The position numbers and the translations under genes are program-made. Below the pieces are notes generated by a model that was not told the origin of the DNA, made no database searches, and worked only from the letters and a program-made list of their open reading frames with translations. A stretch of DNA of 64,000 bases from Gloeocapsopsis dulcis. Lineage in GTDB: Bacteria; Cyanobacteriota; Cyanobacteriia; Cyanobacteriales; Chroococcidiopsidaceae. Shown here one piece after another: positions 26,588-37,083 of the stretch (positions are counted from its first letter, which is position 1; the number at the start of each line of letters is the position of its first letter). The DNA is taken from the NCBI RefSeq assembly GCF_032163395.1, contig NZ_CP119968.1, positions 3,932,001-3,996,000 on the forward strand. Direction: 5' to 3'.

Positions 26588-26887
26588 ATGAATGATTCTA
26601 TAGGAAAGCGATTAGAGCAATATACTGCAAAGCGACCTCAAGAAGTATTAGTTGTAACAGTAGAGATTGCTGGAGAACTCGACCAGATTGCCATATTTAA
26701 GGGTTTTTCTAGTTCATTGATGCGTGCAACAGCATTTGATCCAGAAATACCAGTTCTACCAGATGATGCAAAAATTCTGACAATTGATAGAGTAGCAAGC
26801 CCCTACAATCCTCAATCACCACGCTATATTCAGCAAGAACTTACGTGGAACAGTATTCAAGCACTATTGTCAGAAGTTGGAGTTTAA
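26588..26887 (+). CDS. Conserved cyanobacterial/plastid-type protein, function unknown
   Basis: 99 residues beginning MNDSIGKRLEQYTAKRPQE and containing VLVVTVEIAGELDQIAIFKG and a PEIPVLPDD motif. Small proteins with this IFKGFSSSL...TAFDPEIPVLP pattern are known from cyanobacteria and plants as an uncharacterised family. No signal peptide, helix or metal site is evident. Confidence 0.7.
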   Translation: MNDSIGKRLEQYTAKRPQEVLVVTVEIAGELDQIAIFKGFSSSLMRATAFDPEIPVLPDDAKILTIDRVASPYNPQSPRYIQQELTWNSIQALLSEVGV

Positions 26888-27442
26888 AGTCGTCAGATTA
26901 ATCACTAGCATTAACTCATTGGTATCTAGGTTAACGTAATTAAGTATGGGATAGCCTTCCTTGCTGTGAAGCGTGGGCAAGTAAGATACTCATGTTCATT
27001 TAGGTCATAATTAATACAAGCCAAGGAAACAACAATTTAATAATGTAGCAATCCTAAATTGTTTGTGGAAATCCCTTTGGATATCTTTTCTTTGCGTACT
27101 TTGTGGTTTCCCAAAAAGTCTTACAACTTAAATAGGATTGCTATAGGTACTTAACTGTTTCTTCATATGTATATTTATTTACGTATTTTCTCAGTGTGCC
27201 CTTGACGAAACCTTCGCTTATAAAAGTATAATTTATAACATATAACCCTAAATTATGAAATACTGTATTGTAAAGCATCTATAAAGAAATTGCGGATTAT
27301 ACCGAGGTGAAACAAATTTTCATACAATAAATTTTTTATATCTCTTTAATAAAGTTGCAATAACATTAAAACAATATTAAGCATCTGATTAGAAAATGAT
27401 ATTCTCCTAGCGTGAACTAGTTGTGTGAGGGGTAAGAAAACT
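26888..27442. other. Long AT-rich intergenic region upstream of glmM
   Basis: About 550 bp with no gene on either strand. It carries AATAGGATTGCTATAGG-like and TTTCCCAAAAAGTC stretches. The glmM promoter is expected in its right part. Confidence 0.5.
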
Positions 27443-28909
27443 ATGGTCTCGTCTCCTGTTGGTATTCACAATGTGGCAAACACAGAATCTGCTCAGTTAG
27501 CATCACCGCAAACAGCAGTAGGTTATCAACCATCAGCGATCGCTCTACCAAATTCTCCTTTATTTGGCACGGATGGTATCCGTGGACGAGTTGGAGATTT
27601 ACTTACTGCATCCTTAGCGTTGCAAGTGGGTTTCTGGGCTGGAGTTGTGCTGCGTCAAAATTCTCAAAATTTAGGACCAGTTATTGTTGGGCAGGATTCG
27701 CGTAATTCTAGCGATATGCTAGCAATGGCAGTTGCCTCTGGTTTAGCTTCTTCTGGGCTAGAAGTGTGGCATTTGGGCTTATGTCCTACGCCTTGTGTTG
27801 CCTACTTGACAAGTGTCACCGATGCTGTAGGTGGAGTAATGATTTCTGCCAGCCACAATCCACCAGCAGATAACGGCATTAAGTTTTTTGGTGCAGATGG
27901 TGCAAAGTTACCTCAATCTTGGCAAACCGAAATTGAAGCAGGAGTACGTAGTCAGACGAACCTTTGTATTAGCCAAAATGCTTGGGGGCGTTCTTATCTG
28001 CGTTCAGATTTAGTGCAAAATTACACCGAGTCACTCAAACAACCCTTGCTACACAACCGTGACATTGCTGGCATGCGCATTGTACTGGATCTAGCATGGG
28101 GTGCAGCAGTAAACCTTGCACCTGCCGTATTTCGAGATCTGGGTGCGGAAGTCATTTGTTTACACGATCGCGCCAATGGCGATCGCATCAATGTAGAGTG
28201 TGGTTCTACCTGTTTAACAAGCTTACAAGCCGCTGTAGGAGAACATCATGCTACGCTAGGTTTTGCATTCGACGGTGATGCAGATCGAGTTCTTGCTGTT
28301 GACGACCAAGGTAGACCTGTTGATGGAGATTACATTCTCTACCTGTGGGGTAAAGCTCTACAAACAAGGCAACAACTCCCAGAGAACTTGATTATTTCCA
28401 CAGTTATGGCAAATCTTGGCTTCGAGCGTGCTTGGGAGAAAATTGGTGGTAGAATGATTCGTACTCCAGTAGGCGATCAGTACGTGCAAGCGGAAATGGT
28501 TCGGACTGGAGGAATGCTAGGTGGTGAGCAATCAGGGCATATTCTCTGTCGTCACTACGGTATTACAGGTGATGGCTTGTTAACAGCTTTGCATATTGCA
28601 GCTTTAGTTCAATATGCAGGAGTATCTTTGTCAGAAATGGTCAGCCAAAGCTTTGCTACTTATCCTCAGGTGTTACGTAATGTTCGCGTAGAAGACCGCG
28701 ATCGCCGCATGAATTGGAATCAGTGTACAGCTCTACAGCAAGCGATCGCCCAAGCTGAAGCTGCCATGGGCAACCAAGGACGAATTCTTGTGCGCGCCTC
28801 TGGTACTGAACCAGTGATTCGCGTTATGGTCGAAGCTGCTAGTGCTGATCTGACTCAGTATTGGTCTGAAAACTTAGTACTTGCAGTCCAACAATACCTT
28901 AATCCTTAA
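27443..28909 (+). CDS. glmM: Phosphoglucosamine mutase
   Basis: Converts glucosamine-6-phosphate to glucosamine-1-phosphate for peptidoglycan and lipopolysaccharide synthesis. 488 residues from ATG 27443; an in-frame GTG at 27425 is less likely because GAGGGG (27427-27432) fits as the ribosome site for the ATG. Active-site Ser137 is in MISASHNPP, the metal loop is DGDADR, and the sugar-binding GEQSG and C-terminal phosphate-binding RASGTEP loops are present. A 30-residue variable leader precedes LFGTDGIRG. Confidence 0.96.
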   Translation: MVSSPVGIHNVANTESAQLASPQTAVGYQPSAIALPNSPLFGTDGIRGRVGDLLTASLALQVGFWAGVVLRQNSQNLGPVIVGQDSRNSSDMLAMAVASGLASSGLEVWHLGLCPTPCVAYLTSVTDAVGGVMISASHNPPADNGIKFFGADGAKLPQSWQTEIEAGVRSQTNLCISQNAWGRSYLRSDLVQNYTESLKQPLLHNRDIAGMRIVLDLAWGAAVNLAPAVFRDLGAEVICLHDRANGDRINVECGSTCLTSLQAAVGEHHATLGFAFDGDADRVLAVDDQGRPVDGDYILYLWGKALQTRQQLPENLIISTVMANLGFERAWEKIGGRMIRTPVGDQYVQAEMVRTGGMLGGEQSGHILCRHYGITGDGLLTALHIAALVQYAGVSLSEMVSQSFATYPQVLRNVRVEDRDRRMNWNQCTALQQAIAQAEAAMGNQGRILVRASGTEPVIRVMVEAASADLTQYWSENLVLAVQQYLNP

Positions 28910-28962
28910 TAACTAAATCTGTAAACTGAATTGCCAAACCTAAAATTTTGTTGAAAACCGCT

Positions 28963-28991
28963 AAACCCCGACCGGAAAACTGGGGTTTTAT
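28963..28991 (+). terminator. Terminator after glmM
   Basis: AAACCCC (28963-28969) pairs with GGGGTTT (28982-28988), loop about 12 nt, then TATG. The stem is strong but the T-tract is short. Confidence 0.7.
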
Positions 28992-29045
28992 GTCATGATC
29001 GCAAAGTAAACGAGTTATAGACTTTCAGAGCATAGGAAACTAGTT

Positions 29046-29684
29046 ATGGCTCTTCGACTAGGTGACACAGTACCAAACTTTAAGCAAGCTTCTACTGCTG
29101 GAGAAATCGATTTTTACGAGTGGGCTGGCGACAGCTGGGTGATCTTATTTTCTCACCCTAAAGACTTTACTCCAGTTTGCACTACAGAACTTGGTGAAGT
29201 TGCTCGTCTCAAACCAGAGTTTGACAAGCGCAATGTTAAAGCACTAGCCCTTAGTGTTGACGACGTAGATTCTCACAAAGGTTGGGTTGGGGACATTGAA
29301 GAAACCCAAAACGTTGGTCTGAATTATCCCATCTTGGCAGATCCAGACAAAAAGGTTTCTGATCTGTATGACATGATTCATCCCAATGCCAACGATACTC
29401 TGACAGTACGCTCAGTCTTCATTATTGACCCAAACAAAAAGCTGCGTCTCAACTTTACTTACCCTGCTAGTACTGGACGCAATTTTGATGAAATTTTGCG
29501 CGTTGTAGATTCACTGCAACTTACAGATAACTATAGCGTGGCTACTCCAGCAAACTGGAAAGATGGCGATGACTGCGTGATTGTTCCTTCGATCAAAGAT
29601 CCAGACGAAATCAAGCAAAAATTCCCCAAAGGTCATACCGAACTTAAACCTTACTTGCGGATGACTCCCCAACCAAATAAATAA
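29046..29684 (+). CDS. 1-Cys peroxiredoxin (Prx6 type)
   Basis: 212 residues. The peroxidatic Cys45 lies in DFTPVCTTELG, and the long C-terminal domain (TPANWKDGDDCVIVPSIKD) is that of 1-Cys (Prx6) peroxiredoxins. It reduces H2O2 and alkyl peroxides in the cytoplasm. There is a further Cys in the C-terminal part (DDCVIV), not a resolving Cys. Terminated by a clear hairpin. Confidence 0.94.
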   Translation: MALRLGDTVPNFKQASTAGEIDFYEWAGDSWVILFSHPKDFTPVCTTELGEVARLKPEFDKRNVKALALSVDDVDSHKGWVGDIEETQNVGLNYPILADPDKKVSDLYDMIHPNANDTLTVRSVFIIDPNKKLRLNFTYPASTGRNFDEILRVVDSLQLTDNYSVATPANWKDGDDCVIVPSIKDPDEIKQKFPKGHTELKPYLRMTPQPNK

Positions 29685-29705
29685 TTCAAACTTGTGAGTG
29701 ATTCT

Positions 29706-29731
29706 GGTGGGCTTTTAACCCACCTTTTTTT
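29706..29731 (+). terminator. Terminator after the peroxiredoxin gene
   Basis: GGTGGG-CTTTTAA-CCCACC (29706-29724) followed by seven to eight T. Confidence 0.9.
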
Positions 29732-29756
29732 GGTTACTAAACCTCCTGCATGAATG

Positions 29757-29869
29757 CGAGTGCGAATGAATTCGCGGCTAGACAAACAAAGTCCACCGAC
29801 GTTGAGTTATGAGTGTTAAGTTAAGAAAATTCTTTTAATTCAAAACTTAAAACTCAAAACTCAGAATTT
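29757..29869. repeat. Compound spacer repeat: GCGAATGAATTCGC block plus AACTC-type copy 3
   Basis: The left part (29763-29776) has the palindrome GCGAATGAATTCGC followed by GGCTAGACAAACAAAGTCCA, a motif found dispersed in many cyanobacteria. The right part (29800-29869) is the third AACTC-type copy (GTTGAGTTATGAGTG... CAAAACTCAG). Confidence 0.6.
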
Positions 29870-29979
29870 TGTTTGGGTAGCCCCGACTTCAGTTAAAGGG
29901 CATCTGCTGCAATGCCAAAAGACAGTATGAGAAAATAGACTGTGATTAGTATTGTTGGAAAGACTGGAATTAAATCGCA

Positions 29980-30954
29980 GTGGATATTAAAAATGGTTTT
30001 GTCGGTACTGTTGGTAACACACCACTGATTCGGTTAAAACGCTTCAGTGAAGAAACAGGGTGTGACATTCTTGGTAAAGCAGAGTTTCTCAATCCTGGTG
30101 GTTCTGTCAAAGATCGGGCAGCACTTTATATTATCAAAGATGCAGAAGAAAAAGGATTACTCAAACCTGGTGGTACTGTTGTTGAAGGAACTGCTGGCAA
30201 TACTGGTATTGGTTTAGCCCATATATGTAACGCTAAAGGCTATAAATGTCTGATTGTGATTCCTGAAACTCAATCGCAAGAGAAAATGGATGCTTTAAGA
30301 ACCTTGGGTGCAGAAGTGCGTCCAGTACCAGCTGTGTCATACAAAGATCCAAACAATTACGTAAAACTCTCTGGTAGAATTGCCTCAGAGATGGAAAATG
30401 CTATCTGGGCAAATCAGTTCGATAATTTAGCAAACCGTCAAGCTCATTACGAAACTACGGGATTTGAAATTTGGCAGCAAACCGATGGTAAGGTCGATGC
30501 TTGGATAACTTCGACTGGGACTGGTGGAACTTTAGCTGGTGTTGCCATGTTTCTCAAAGAGAAAAACCCAGCGATTAAAACTGTTTTAGCCGATCCTATG
30601 GGTAGTGCTCTGTATAGTTACATTAAAACTGGTGAAACTAAAAGTGAAGGTAGTTCGATTACCGAAGGTATTGGTAACAGTCGTGTAACTGCAAATATGG
30701 AAGGTGCGCCAATTGACGACGCCATCAGAATTGAAGATCCTGAGTGTATCCGTGTTGTTTATCAATTACTGGGCGAAGAAGGGATTTTTGTCGGTGGTTC
30801 TTCTGGAATTAATGTTGCAGCAGCAGTGACTCTTGCTAAACAAATGGGTCCAGGACACACAATAGTCACAATTCTCTGTGATAGTGGAGGGCGTTATCAA
30901 TCACGACTCTTTAATCAGGAATGGCTAGCGGCACAAGGGCTATCACCCACTTAA
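29980..30954 (+). CDS. cysK: Cysteine synthase (O-acetylserine sulfhydrylase)
   Basis: Makes cysteine from O-acetylserine and sulfide with pyridoxal phosphate. 324 residues from GTG 29980. PLP Lys44 is in NPGGSVKDRA; the substrate loop EGTAGNTGIG is close to the family's TSGNTG loop; the PLP phosphate cup is STGTGGTLAG; and GGSSGIN is in the C-terminal part. It could be a cysteine synthase A paralogue. No cysE is nearby. Confidence 0.93.
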   Translation: MDIKNGFVGTVGNTPLIRLKRFSEETGCDILGKAEFLNPGGSVKDRAALYIIKDAEEKGLLKPGGTVVEGTAGNTGIGLAHICNAKGYKCLIVIPETQSQEKMDALRTLGAEVRPVPAVSYKDPNNYVKLSGRIASEMENAIWANQFDNLANRQAHYETTGFEIWQQTDGKVDAWITSTGTGGTLAGVAMFLKEKNPAIKTVLADPMGSALYSYIKTGETKSEGSSITEGIGNSRVTANMEGAPIDDAIRIEDPECIRVVYQLLGEEGIFVGGSSGINVAAAVTLAKQMGPGHTIVTILCDSGGRYQSRLFNQEWLAAQGLSPT

Positions 30955-31010
30955 ATTAGCCACCCTAGTACAACATTGTTCTACTCTCTAATGAAAACGC
31001 TTGAGTACTG

Positions 31011-31328
31011 ATGTCGAACACATTTTCTGACAAGCGATCGCAGTCTCAACAATACAATCCCTCTTCTAGATGCGTCATGGTGTGCCAAAATCGCACTTGT
31101 CGTAAACAAGGCGCGGCAAAAGTACTTGCTGCTTTTCAATCTCATCCAGTTGCAGGGATTGATGTTATTAGCAGTCACTGCCTAGGACAGTGCGGTAATG
31201 GACCTATGGTACTAGTGTTACCTGAGCAAGTTTGGTATAGTCGCGTTCAGCCTGCTGAAGTACCAGCAGTAGTAGAAAGGCATCTTCTGGGCGGATATCC
31301 TGTAGTAGCGATGCTTTACTCTCCTTGA
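31011..31328 (+). CDS. Thioredoxin-like [2Fe-2S] ferredoxin
   Basis: 105 residues. A C-x4-C...C-x3-C set (Cys25, Cys30, Cys57, Cys61 in VCQNRTC and HCLGQCGNGP) is the [2Fe-2S] ligand pattern of thioredoxin-like ferredoxins. The first 20 residues are polar and variable. It may pass electrons in redox metabolism; partner unknown. The 3' end overlaps the convergent ygfZ-like gene by 13 bp. Confidence 0.88.
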   Translation: MSNTFSDKRSQSQQYNPSSRCVMVCQNRTCRKQGAAKVLAAFQSHPVAGIDVISSHCLGQCGNGPMVLVLPEQVWYSRVQPAEVPAVVERHLLGGYPVVAMLYSP

Positions 31329-32377
31329 TAGTATTCATGAGTCAGAAAGGGAACATCCACTATTTCTCCCCTAGTGTCTCCTATTTCTACTCTTAAGCCA
31401 ATTCCGCCTGCTTTGTTGCGAATGTAACCCAATCCAAAGTAACCTTGCTCAGTAGCAGTACAACTAGTCAACCTACCAACTTTTTCGTCTCCTACTGTAA
31501 TTACACCTCCAGGTTCAACCTGCGAGTCGAGGCGGATACCCCACAGATGTTGCTTGACTCCTTTGTAGGTATTGAGGCGGGCAATAGTCTCTTGTCCGAT
31601 GTAGCATCCTTTATCGAAGGAAATAGAGTGCCATAATCCTGCTTCTAGGGGATTATAGTCTTCGGTAAGTTCTTTTTCGGGTGTTGGACGACCTTGTAAG
31701 ATGCGTAGCTGTTCCCAAACGCGATCGCCTATCGGCTTTACTCCAGCTTGCACAATACTATTCCACACATTTGCCGCAGCTGCAACAGGAACAATCAATG
31801 TGTACCCTGGTAGCGCCAAACCACTACCCACTGTAACGCGCACCTCACTTCCTATATTTACTAATGTGTGATGTGCATACGGCTGATTGATAATCGCACT
31901 TGCTCCCAATTGCTCTAGAACTGCATCACTTTTTGGTCCAATTAAACTAAATGCTGCTGTTTCATCTGTAATGTCTTTTAACTGCACTTTATCAGCAAAA
32001 AAGATATAGCGGTCTAGCCACTCCATCAGAAACTTGCGGCGATTTGGTGAAACAAGTAACAAAACTGCTTCTTCAGTAACGTAAGCTGTGACTAAATCAA
32101 TTGTTCGTGCCGTAGAAGTAATAAAGACGGTGTCGCAACCCTGTCCTGGCTTGAGTTGCTGAAAATCATTGGTACTTTGGTTATGCAAAAATCGCAGGCG
32201 TTCCTCATCACTAACTTGAATTCGTCCCCAGTGTGAGCGATCGCATACAACAATTTCCTCTTGAGAAGCCTGGAGTCCAGCTACATCATTGCCAAAACTT
32301 ACAGGGACCTCAATATCTTGTGTATTTCCAGCAAACTTTGCTCCAGTTTTTACCTGAATATTCCGCAGTTGCTGCAT
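31316..32377 (-). CDS. Folate-binding YgfZ-like protein (GcvT fold)
   Basis: 353 residues. The GcvT-like fold ends with the YgfZ signature KGCYIGQE at about 257-264. N-terminal LRFLHNQSTNDFQQL is typical. The protein helps iron-sulfur cluster repair or insertion with folate. It overlaps the [2Fe-2S] gene's 3' end tail-to-tail. Confidence 0.9.
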   Translation of the reverse strand: MQQLRNIQVKTGAKFAGNTQDIEVPVSFGNDVAGLQASQEEIVVCDRSHWGRIQVSDEERLRFLHNQSTNDFQQLKPGQGCDTVFITSTARTIDLVTAYVTEEAVLLLVSPNRRKFLMEWLDRYIFFADKVQLKDITDETAAFSLIGPKSDAVLEQLGASAIINQPYAHHTLVNIGSEVRVTVGSGLALPGYTLIVPVAAAANVWNSIVQAGVKPIGDRVWEQLRILQGRPTPEKELTEDYNPLEAGLWHSISFDKGCYIGQETIARLNTYKGVKQHLWGIRLDSQVEPGGVITVGDEKVGRLTSCTATEQGYFGLGYIRNKAGGIGLRVEIGDTRGEIVDVPFLTHEYYQGE

Positions 32378-32405
32378 AAAATTTACCTTTCTACCATTAG
32401 CTTAT

Positions 32406-32909
32406 TTATACATCTGGCAGGTTAGCAAATAACTGCTCAACTAACTCTCCTGCTTTTATATCTAACTGTTGCCAGTCAATATCGCCAGTTTCATCAATCA
32501 AACTGGTATCAATCTTAATGCTATTTGTAGGTGTTGTGCCTGATGGATCATAGTTACAAAAGCAAATTTGATAACACAGTTCCCATAAATTCACCTCGAC
32601 TTCTGGTACGCCCTGATGATGTAAGCACAAGTGATATTCTGGTTGTGGAGTTGGTAAATGAATTAATCTTTGTTCTATCTCTGTCACTTGATCTGGAGAA
32701 GCAGTATCCAAGCCATGAACGAGTTGTGTTACAGTGCCTTTCACGTCTTCTGTTGTGCCTTCAGGCCAAATCATAACGTCTTTGTAGGTTCCCCGCCAAT
32801 TCGACGCTTCAAGTTGCTTCCCAATATGATCGATAACTCGAATGAACGCTGGTTGCATTAATAGTTCGGCTTGCTGCCAAGCTACCGGATCTGTAATTTT
32901 GGGTGGCAT
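32406..32909 (-). CDS. Conserved cyanobacterial hypothetical protein
   Basis: 167 residues starting MPPKITDPVAWQQAELLMQP. It has an acidic patch, a CFCNYDP segment and a DWQQLDIKAGELVEQLF C-terminus. It follows the divergent spacer and lies 28 bp upstream of the ygfZ-like gene on the same strand, so the two are likely cotranscribed. No known domain recognised. Confidence 0.8.
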   Translation of the reverse strand: MPPKITDPVAWQQAELLMQPAFIRVIDHIGKQLEASNWRGTYKDVMIWPEGTTEDVKGTVTQLVHGLDTASPDQVTEIEQRLIHLPTPQPEYHLCLHHQGVPEVEVNLWELCYQICFCNYDPSGTTPTNSIKIDTSLIDETGDIDWQQLDIKAGELVEQLFANLPDV

Positions 32910-33125
32910 AAGATAATTCTGTAGTACTCAATAGTAATAAACCCGCGCTTGCCAGAACTCGCGACAAATATGCTACTACTTAACTGCCTAAACTCTAAGT
33001 GCATTTCCACTGGAGTTCGACAAGAAATTGCTACCTTCAACTAAGCTATCTCAGGTTGCAGCATAAAGTAAGGGAACTCTCCTCTTACTTTATATCTTGA
33101 TTGCGATCGCACTACATCGAGCAGG

Positions 33126-33614
33126 CTATGCACTCTGATAGCTATTTGGTAGTGTTTCTTTCAATGGTGTCCAGCGAAAATAGCGATCGCCACCTCTTTC
33201 TAGGACAACTTTTACCCGTGGTTCTAAGTTTGCTAGATTTGCTAAATATTCAATCTCTTGACTAGAAAGCAAATGACCTTCAATCATCCACAGAACTAAT
33301 CCTTTTGATTTTGGCGGTAGTTGTTGTAGATGGTACGTCACTATTGGTGGTGCGTAGTAAACGCTTCCTACTGCTGCACCTTTGCCAATACTTTTTTTGC
33401 CTAGGTGCGGAGGTCGTACCCCGTGAACTTTAGTCAAATATGCTGCTACATCACCCAAAGACCGAGCTGTAATGTGTAAGGTAACATATCCTGCTGCTCG
33501 TAGTCGGCGTTGATAGCGACCTTCAAAACCTCCCTCTAGTGGTACGTAAACACCAAGCGCACCAGACTTTTCTAAGTCTTTAATAAATTTATTGCCAGTA
33601 ATAATTAGTGCCAT
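33126..33614 (-). CDS. ndhN: NAD(P)H-quinone oxidoreductase subunit N
   Basis: 162 residues. NdhN is an oxygenic-photosynthesis-specific peripheral subunit of NDH-1. The family pattern is clear: ALIITGNKFIKDLEKSGAL, GYVTLHITARSLGDVAAYLT and a VRPPHLGKKSIGKGAAVG segment, with a hydrophilic C-terminus (GGDRYFRWTPLK). No membrane helix. Stands alone. Confidence 0.95.
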   Translation of the reverse strand: MALIITGNKFIKDLEKSGALGVYVPLEGGFEGRYQRRLRAAGYVTLHITARSLGDVAAYLTKVHGVRPPHLGKKSIGKGAAVGSVYYAPPIVTYHLQQLPPKSKGLVLWMIEGHLLSSQEIEYLANLANLEPRVKVVLERGGDRYFRWTPLKETLPNSYQSA

Positions 33615-34459
33615 AAGTTTCTAGTTTTTGCTGAAATGTCAACGCCTGCTATTTTGATGGTTATTACTATGACTTGCCATCTTGTCTCGCAAGTCCCTGC
33701 TTGTGTATTATCTCTAATTTTAAGTATCTATGCCTATCTATAGGAATTCCTATTTTCTATCTTTCATTTTTTTGGATTGATAGCAATAAATCATATTTTT
33801 GATTCTCGATTTTAATCATTTGTGGACGAATTTACGACAAGGTGTACTTCAGTTTGCAGCAACCATAGACAAAAATGAAATATTGGTTTATGATATTAGA
33901 TTGTGACCAAAAATGCCTCAATCTTGGGTCAACAACCTTCTAACAAGATGGTTAAAGGCGCAAGCTATCTGGCGGCGCGATGAGTGTTGATTGATAGGTT
34001 TAGCAAGCGGCGCTATAATTTGTCATGGCGCTACTGTGTTAGACTCTATCCGGATAGAGTAGGCAACAAAGCAATTTTATTGGCTAACGCCCAAAATTGC
34101 ATGAGGCACATACGCTGGAAAGCTTGGGTATTTCCAAGTGGTTATTTAATTGAACCTTGGTTCAGTGGGCGAGTAGTAAAGCAGAAGTAGACAGCAATGT
34201 ATTAACACCTGCGGTACGGTCTAAAGCTCATCAACATAGATACTAAACGGCAAGCCGTTTAAGTCTAGGTGAGGTAATTAACTGCAAGAGCGATCGCTCG
34301 AAATCTAAAGTGTATATCCATGCGTAGGCTTTAAACCAAAAATGACTTCTTTTTTGCTCATAGTTTGAGATAGAAAGGAAGTTTTTTGCGAAACCGGTTG
34401 CAACGAATCAGCGTTATCCGGTGCTAATTCAACCTTGAAAAAAGGAGAAACCAGTTACT
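33615..34459. other. Long intergenic region upstream of the ribosomal super-operon
   Basis: About 845 bp without a gene; it should carry the promoter and leader of the rplC operon. A perfect 18-bp palindrome (34043-34060) is its most striking element. A purine-rich stretch directly before the rplC start includes AAAAAAGGAGAAA, an RBS-like run. Confidence 0.6.
34043..34060. repeat. Perfect 18-bp palindrome
   Basis: ACTCTATCCGGATAGAGT reads the same on both strands. It could be a dimeric protein-binding site. It lies 400 bp upstream of rplC. Confidence 0.7.
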
Positions 34460-35086
34460 GTGGCTGTAGGTATCCTCGGCACAAAGCTGGGCATGACCCA
34501 AGTGTTTGACGAGGCAGGAAAAGCAATTCCTGTAACTGTAGTTCAAGCCGGTCCATGCACAGTTACCCAAGTCAAAACAAAAGACACAGATGGCTATACT
34601 GCCATCCAAGTTGGCTATAAACAAGTAAGCCCCAAAGCACTAAATAAACCGCTTCTGGGTCATCTTGCTAAATCATCAGCTCCATCTTTGCGCCATCTGC
34701 GAGAGTATCACTTAGATAATCCAAGTGAATACGATCTAGGTCAAGAAATTAAAGCAGATATCTTTACTTCTGGACAGATGGTCAATGTCATTGGTACAAG
34801 CATTGGTCGTGGTTTTGCTGGTAATCAAAGACGGCATAACTTTGGTCGTGGACCAATGTCTCATGGTTCTAAAAACCATCGATTACCTGGTTCAATCGGT
34901 GCAGGTACAACTCCAGGACGCGTTTATCCTGGCAAAAAGATGGCAGGTCGTTTGGGCGGAAAGCGCGTGACAGTTCCTCAACTGACAGTAGTACAGGTAG
35001 ATCCAGAACGTAACTTACTACTTATTAAAGGCACAGTTCCAGGCAAGCCTGGTGCTTTATTAAACATTGTGCCAGCACGGAGGTAG
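34460..35086 (+). CDS. rplC: Ribosomal protein L3
   Basis: 208 residues from GTG 34460, preceded by AAAGGAGAAA. Early 23S rRNA-binding protein near the peptidyl-transferase centre. The conserved [18 protein letters not shown] and the [19 protein letters not shown] loop are present. First visible gene of the super-operon; rpsJ is not adjacent, as in other cyanobacteria, where rpsJ is near tufA. Confidence 0.98.
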   Translation: MAVGILGTKLGMTQVFDEAGKAIPVTVVQAGPCTVTQVKTKDTDGYTAIQVGYKQVSPKALNKPLLGHLAKSSAPSLRHLREYHLDNPSEYDLGQEIKADIFTSGQMVNVIGTSIGRGFAGNQRRHNFGRGPMSHGSKNHRLPGSIGAGTTPGRVYPGKKMAGRLGGKRVTVPQLTVVQVDPERNLLLIKGTVPGKPGALLNIVPARR

Positions 35087-35180
35087 TCAAAAGTAGGGCG
35101 AAGCTTACGAATTGCCACTACAGGTGGTCAGGGTAAGTCTTTTACTCAACACCAAGAGACTACAAAGAAAGGATAAAGAA

Positions 35181-35813
35181 ATGGTAGATTGTGTAGTAAA
35201 AAACTGGCAAGGAGACGAGGTAGGGCAAGCAACACTAGATTTGCGAGTTGCCAACGAAAATAGTGCTGCTCATATTGTCCACCGAGCCTTGGTACGGCAA
35301 ATGACAAATGCCAGACAGGGTACAGCAAGTGCTAAAACTCGTGCAGAAGTACGTGGCGGTGGTCGCAAACCTTGGCGGCAGAAAGGAACAGGTCGCGCGC
35401 GTGCTGGCTCAATCCGTTCTCCACTGTGGCGGGGTGGTGGCATCATCTTTGGTCCAAAACCAAGAGATTATGAGATCAAGATGAATCGTAAAGAGCGGCG
35501 GTTAGCTTTACGTACAGCTTTGACAAGCCGATCTGCGGACATGGTAGTAGTAGAAGACTTCGCAACTGAGCTACCAAGACCAAAGACAAAAGACCTCTTA
35601 GCAGCGATCGCGCGTTGGGGAATTGACCCAGAAACAAAGGTGCTCTTGATTCTACCTGAACTTGTAGAAACAGTTTACTTGTCAGCACGAAACGCTGCTC
35701 AACTCAAGTTAATTGCTGCTGATCAGTTAAATGTTTACGACCTATTAAATGCTGACCGGATCGTAACTACAGTAGCTGCCATTGAAAAGATTCAGGAGGT
35801 CTACGGTGCCTAA
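35181..35813 (+). CDS. rplD: Ribosomal protein L4
   Basis: 210 residues from ATG 35181, with GAAAGGATAAAG before it. An in-frame start at 35112 would add 23 residues without family support. The internal loop [19 protein letters not shown] reaches into the exit tunnel. Ends overlapping rplW by 8 bp. Confidence 0.97.
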   Translation: MVDCVVKNWQGDEVGQATLDLRVANENSAAHIVHRALVRQMTNARQGTASAKTRAEVRGGGRKPWRQKGTGRARAGSIRSPLWRGGGIIFGPKPRDYEIKMNRKERRLALRTALTSRSADMVVVEDFATELPRPKTKDLLAAIARWGIDPETKVLLILPELVETVYLSARNAAQLKLIAADQLNVYDLLNADRIVTTVAAIEKIQEVYGA

Positions 35814-36120
35814 GATTGATCGGCGATCGCTACCTGATTTAGTGCGACGCCCCATACTAACCGAAAAGGCGACTCGGCTGATGGAGGAAAACAAATTCAC
35901 ATTTGAAGTGACTCCTCAAGCAACTAAACCGGACATCAAAGCAGCAATCGAAGACTTGTTTCAAGTCAAAGTTGTTCAGGTAAACACTCAGCAACAGCCA
36001 CGTAAGCAACGTCGAGTAGGTAGATTTATAGGCTTTAAGTCTCAATACAAAAAAGCGATTGTCACGGTGGCGACTGGGGAAGAAGACAAAATTAGAAAAG
36101 TCCTGTTTCCAGATGTTTAG
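35806..36120 (+). CDS. rplW: Ribosomal protein L23
   Basis: 104 residues from GTG 35806; CAGGAGGTCTAC just before is a strong ribosome site and decides the start over an upstream ATG at 35782. L23 binds near the tunnel exit and docks trigger factor and SRP. The [20 protein letters not shown] motif is typical. Confidence 0.96.
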   Translation: MPKIDRRSLPDLVRRPILTEKATRLMEENKFTFEVTPQATKPDIKAAIEDLFQVKVVQVNTQQQPRKQRRVGRFIGFKSQYKKAIVTVATGEEDKIRKVLFPDV

Positions 36121-36192
36121 TGCGTTGTCAGTTGTTATATAGACAATTCAATCAACAACTCGAATTTTTAAACACAACAAACGAAACAGCTT

Positions 36193-37056
36193 ATGGGTAC
36201 ACGTTCCTATCGACCATATACACCCAGTACGCGCCAGCGTATTGTCTCTGACTTTAATGAAATTACTAAAACTGAACCAGAGCGATCGCTAACAAGCTCA
36301 GTTCACCGCGCCAAAGGTCGGAACAATCGGGGTGTCATTACTAGCCGTCGCCGAGGTGGCGGACACAAGCGTTTATATCGAGTCATCGACTTTAAACGCA
36401 ACAAACACAATATTCCTGCCAAAGTTGCCGCGATTGAGTACGATCCCAACCGTAATGCTAGGATTGCTCTGCTGTACTACCAAGACGGAGAAAAACGGTA
36501 CATTATCCACCCCAATGGCTTGAAAGTGGGACAAACCGTGCTCTCTGGTCCAGATGCACCCTTTGAAGATGGTAATGCTCTCCCACTGAGCAGAATTCCC
36601 CTAGGAACAACAGTTCACAACGTTGAACTATATCCTGGTCGTGGTGCTCAGATTGTTCGTGCTGCAGGTGCTAGCGCGCAAGTAGTTGCCAAAGAAGGTA
36701 ACTACGTTACACTCAAGCTTCCTTCAGGTGAAGTCCGCCTTGTGCGTCGCGAATGCTACGCCACGATTGGGCAAGTAGGCAACGTTGATGTGCGGAACCT
36801 TAGCTCAGGAAAAGCGGGACGGAATCGTTGGAAAGGACGGCGACCCAAGGTCAGAGGTAGTGTGATGAACCCAGTCGATCACCCGCATGGTGGTGGTGAG
36901 GGTAGAGCACCAATTGGCAGACCAGGACCTGTGACGCCATGGGGTAAACCAACCCTGGGAGCTAAAACACGTAAGCCCAAGAAAGCTAGCAATGCTCTGA
37001 TCATTCGCCGTCGTCGTAAATCTTCCAAACGCGGTCGCGGTGGCAGAGAATCATAA
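36193..37056 (+). CDS. rplB: Ribosomal protein L2
   Basis: 287 residues; two RNA-binding domains and the conserved [19 protein letters not shown] loop with the key His. Needed for subunit joining and peptidyl transfer. In operon, 72 bp after rplW. Confidence 0.98.
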   Translation: MGTRSYRPYTPSTRQRIVSDFNEITKTEPERSLTSSVHRAKGRNNRGVITSRRRGGGHKRLYRVIDFKRNKHNIPAKVAAIEYDPNRNARIALLYYQDGEKRYIIHPNGLKVGQTVLSGPDAPFEDGNALPLSRIPLGTTVHNVELYPGRGAQIVRAAGASAQVVAKEGNYVTLKLPSGEVRLVRRECYATIGQVGNVDVRNLSSGKAGRNRWKGRRPKVRGSVMNPVDHPHGGGEGRAPIGRPGPVTPWGKPTLGAKTRKPKKASNALIIRRRRKSSKRGRGGRES

Positions 37057-37083
37057 ATCCAAAATCCAAAATTCACAATTGAT

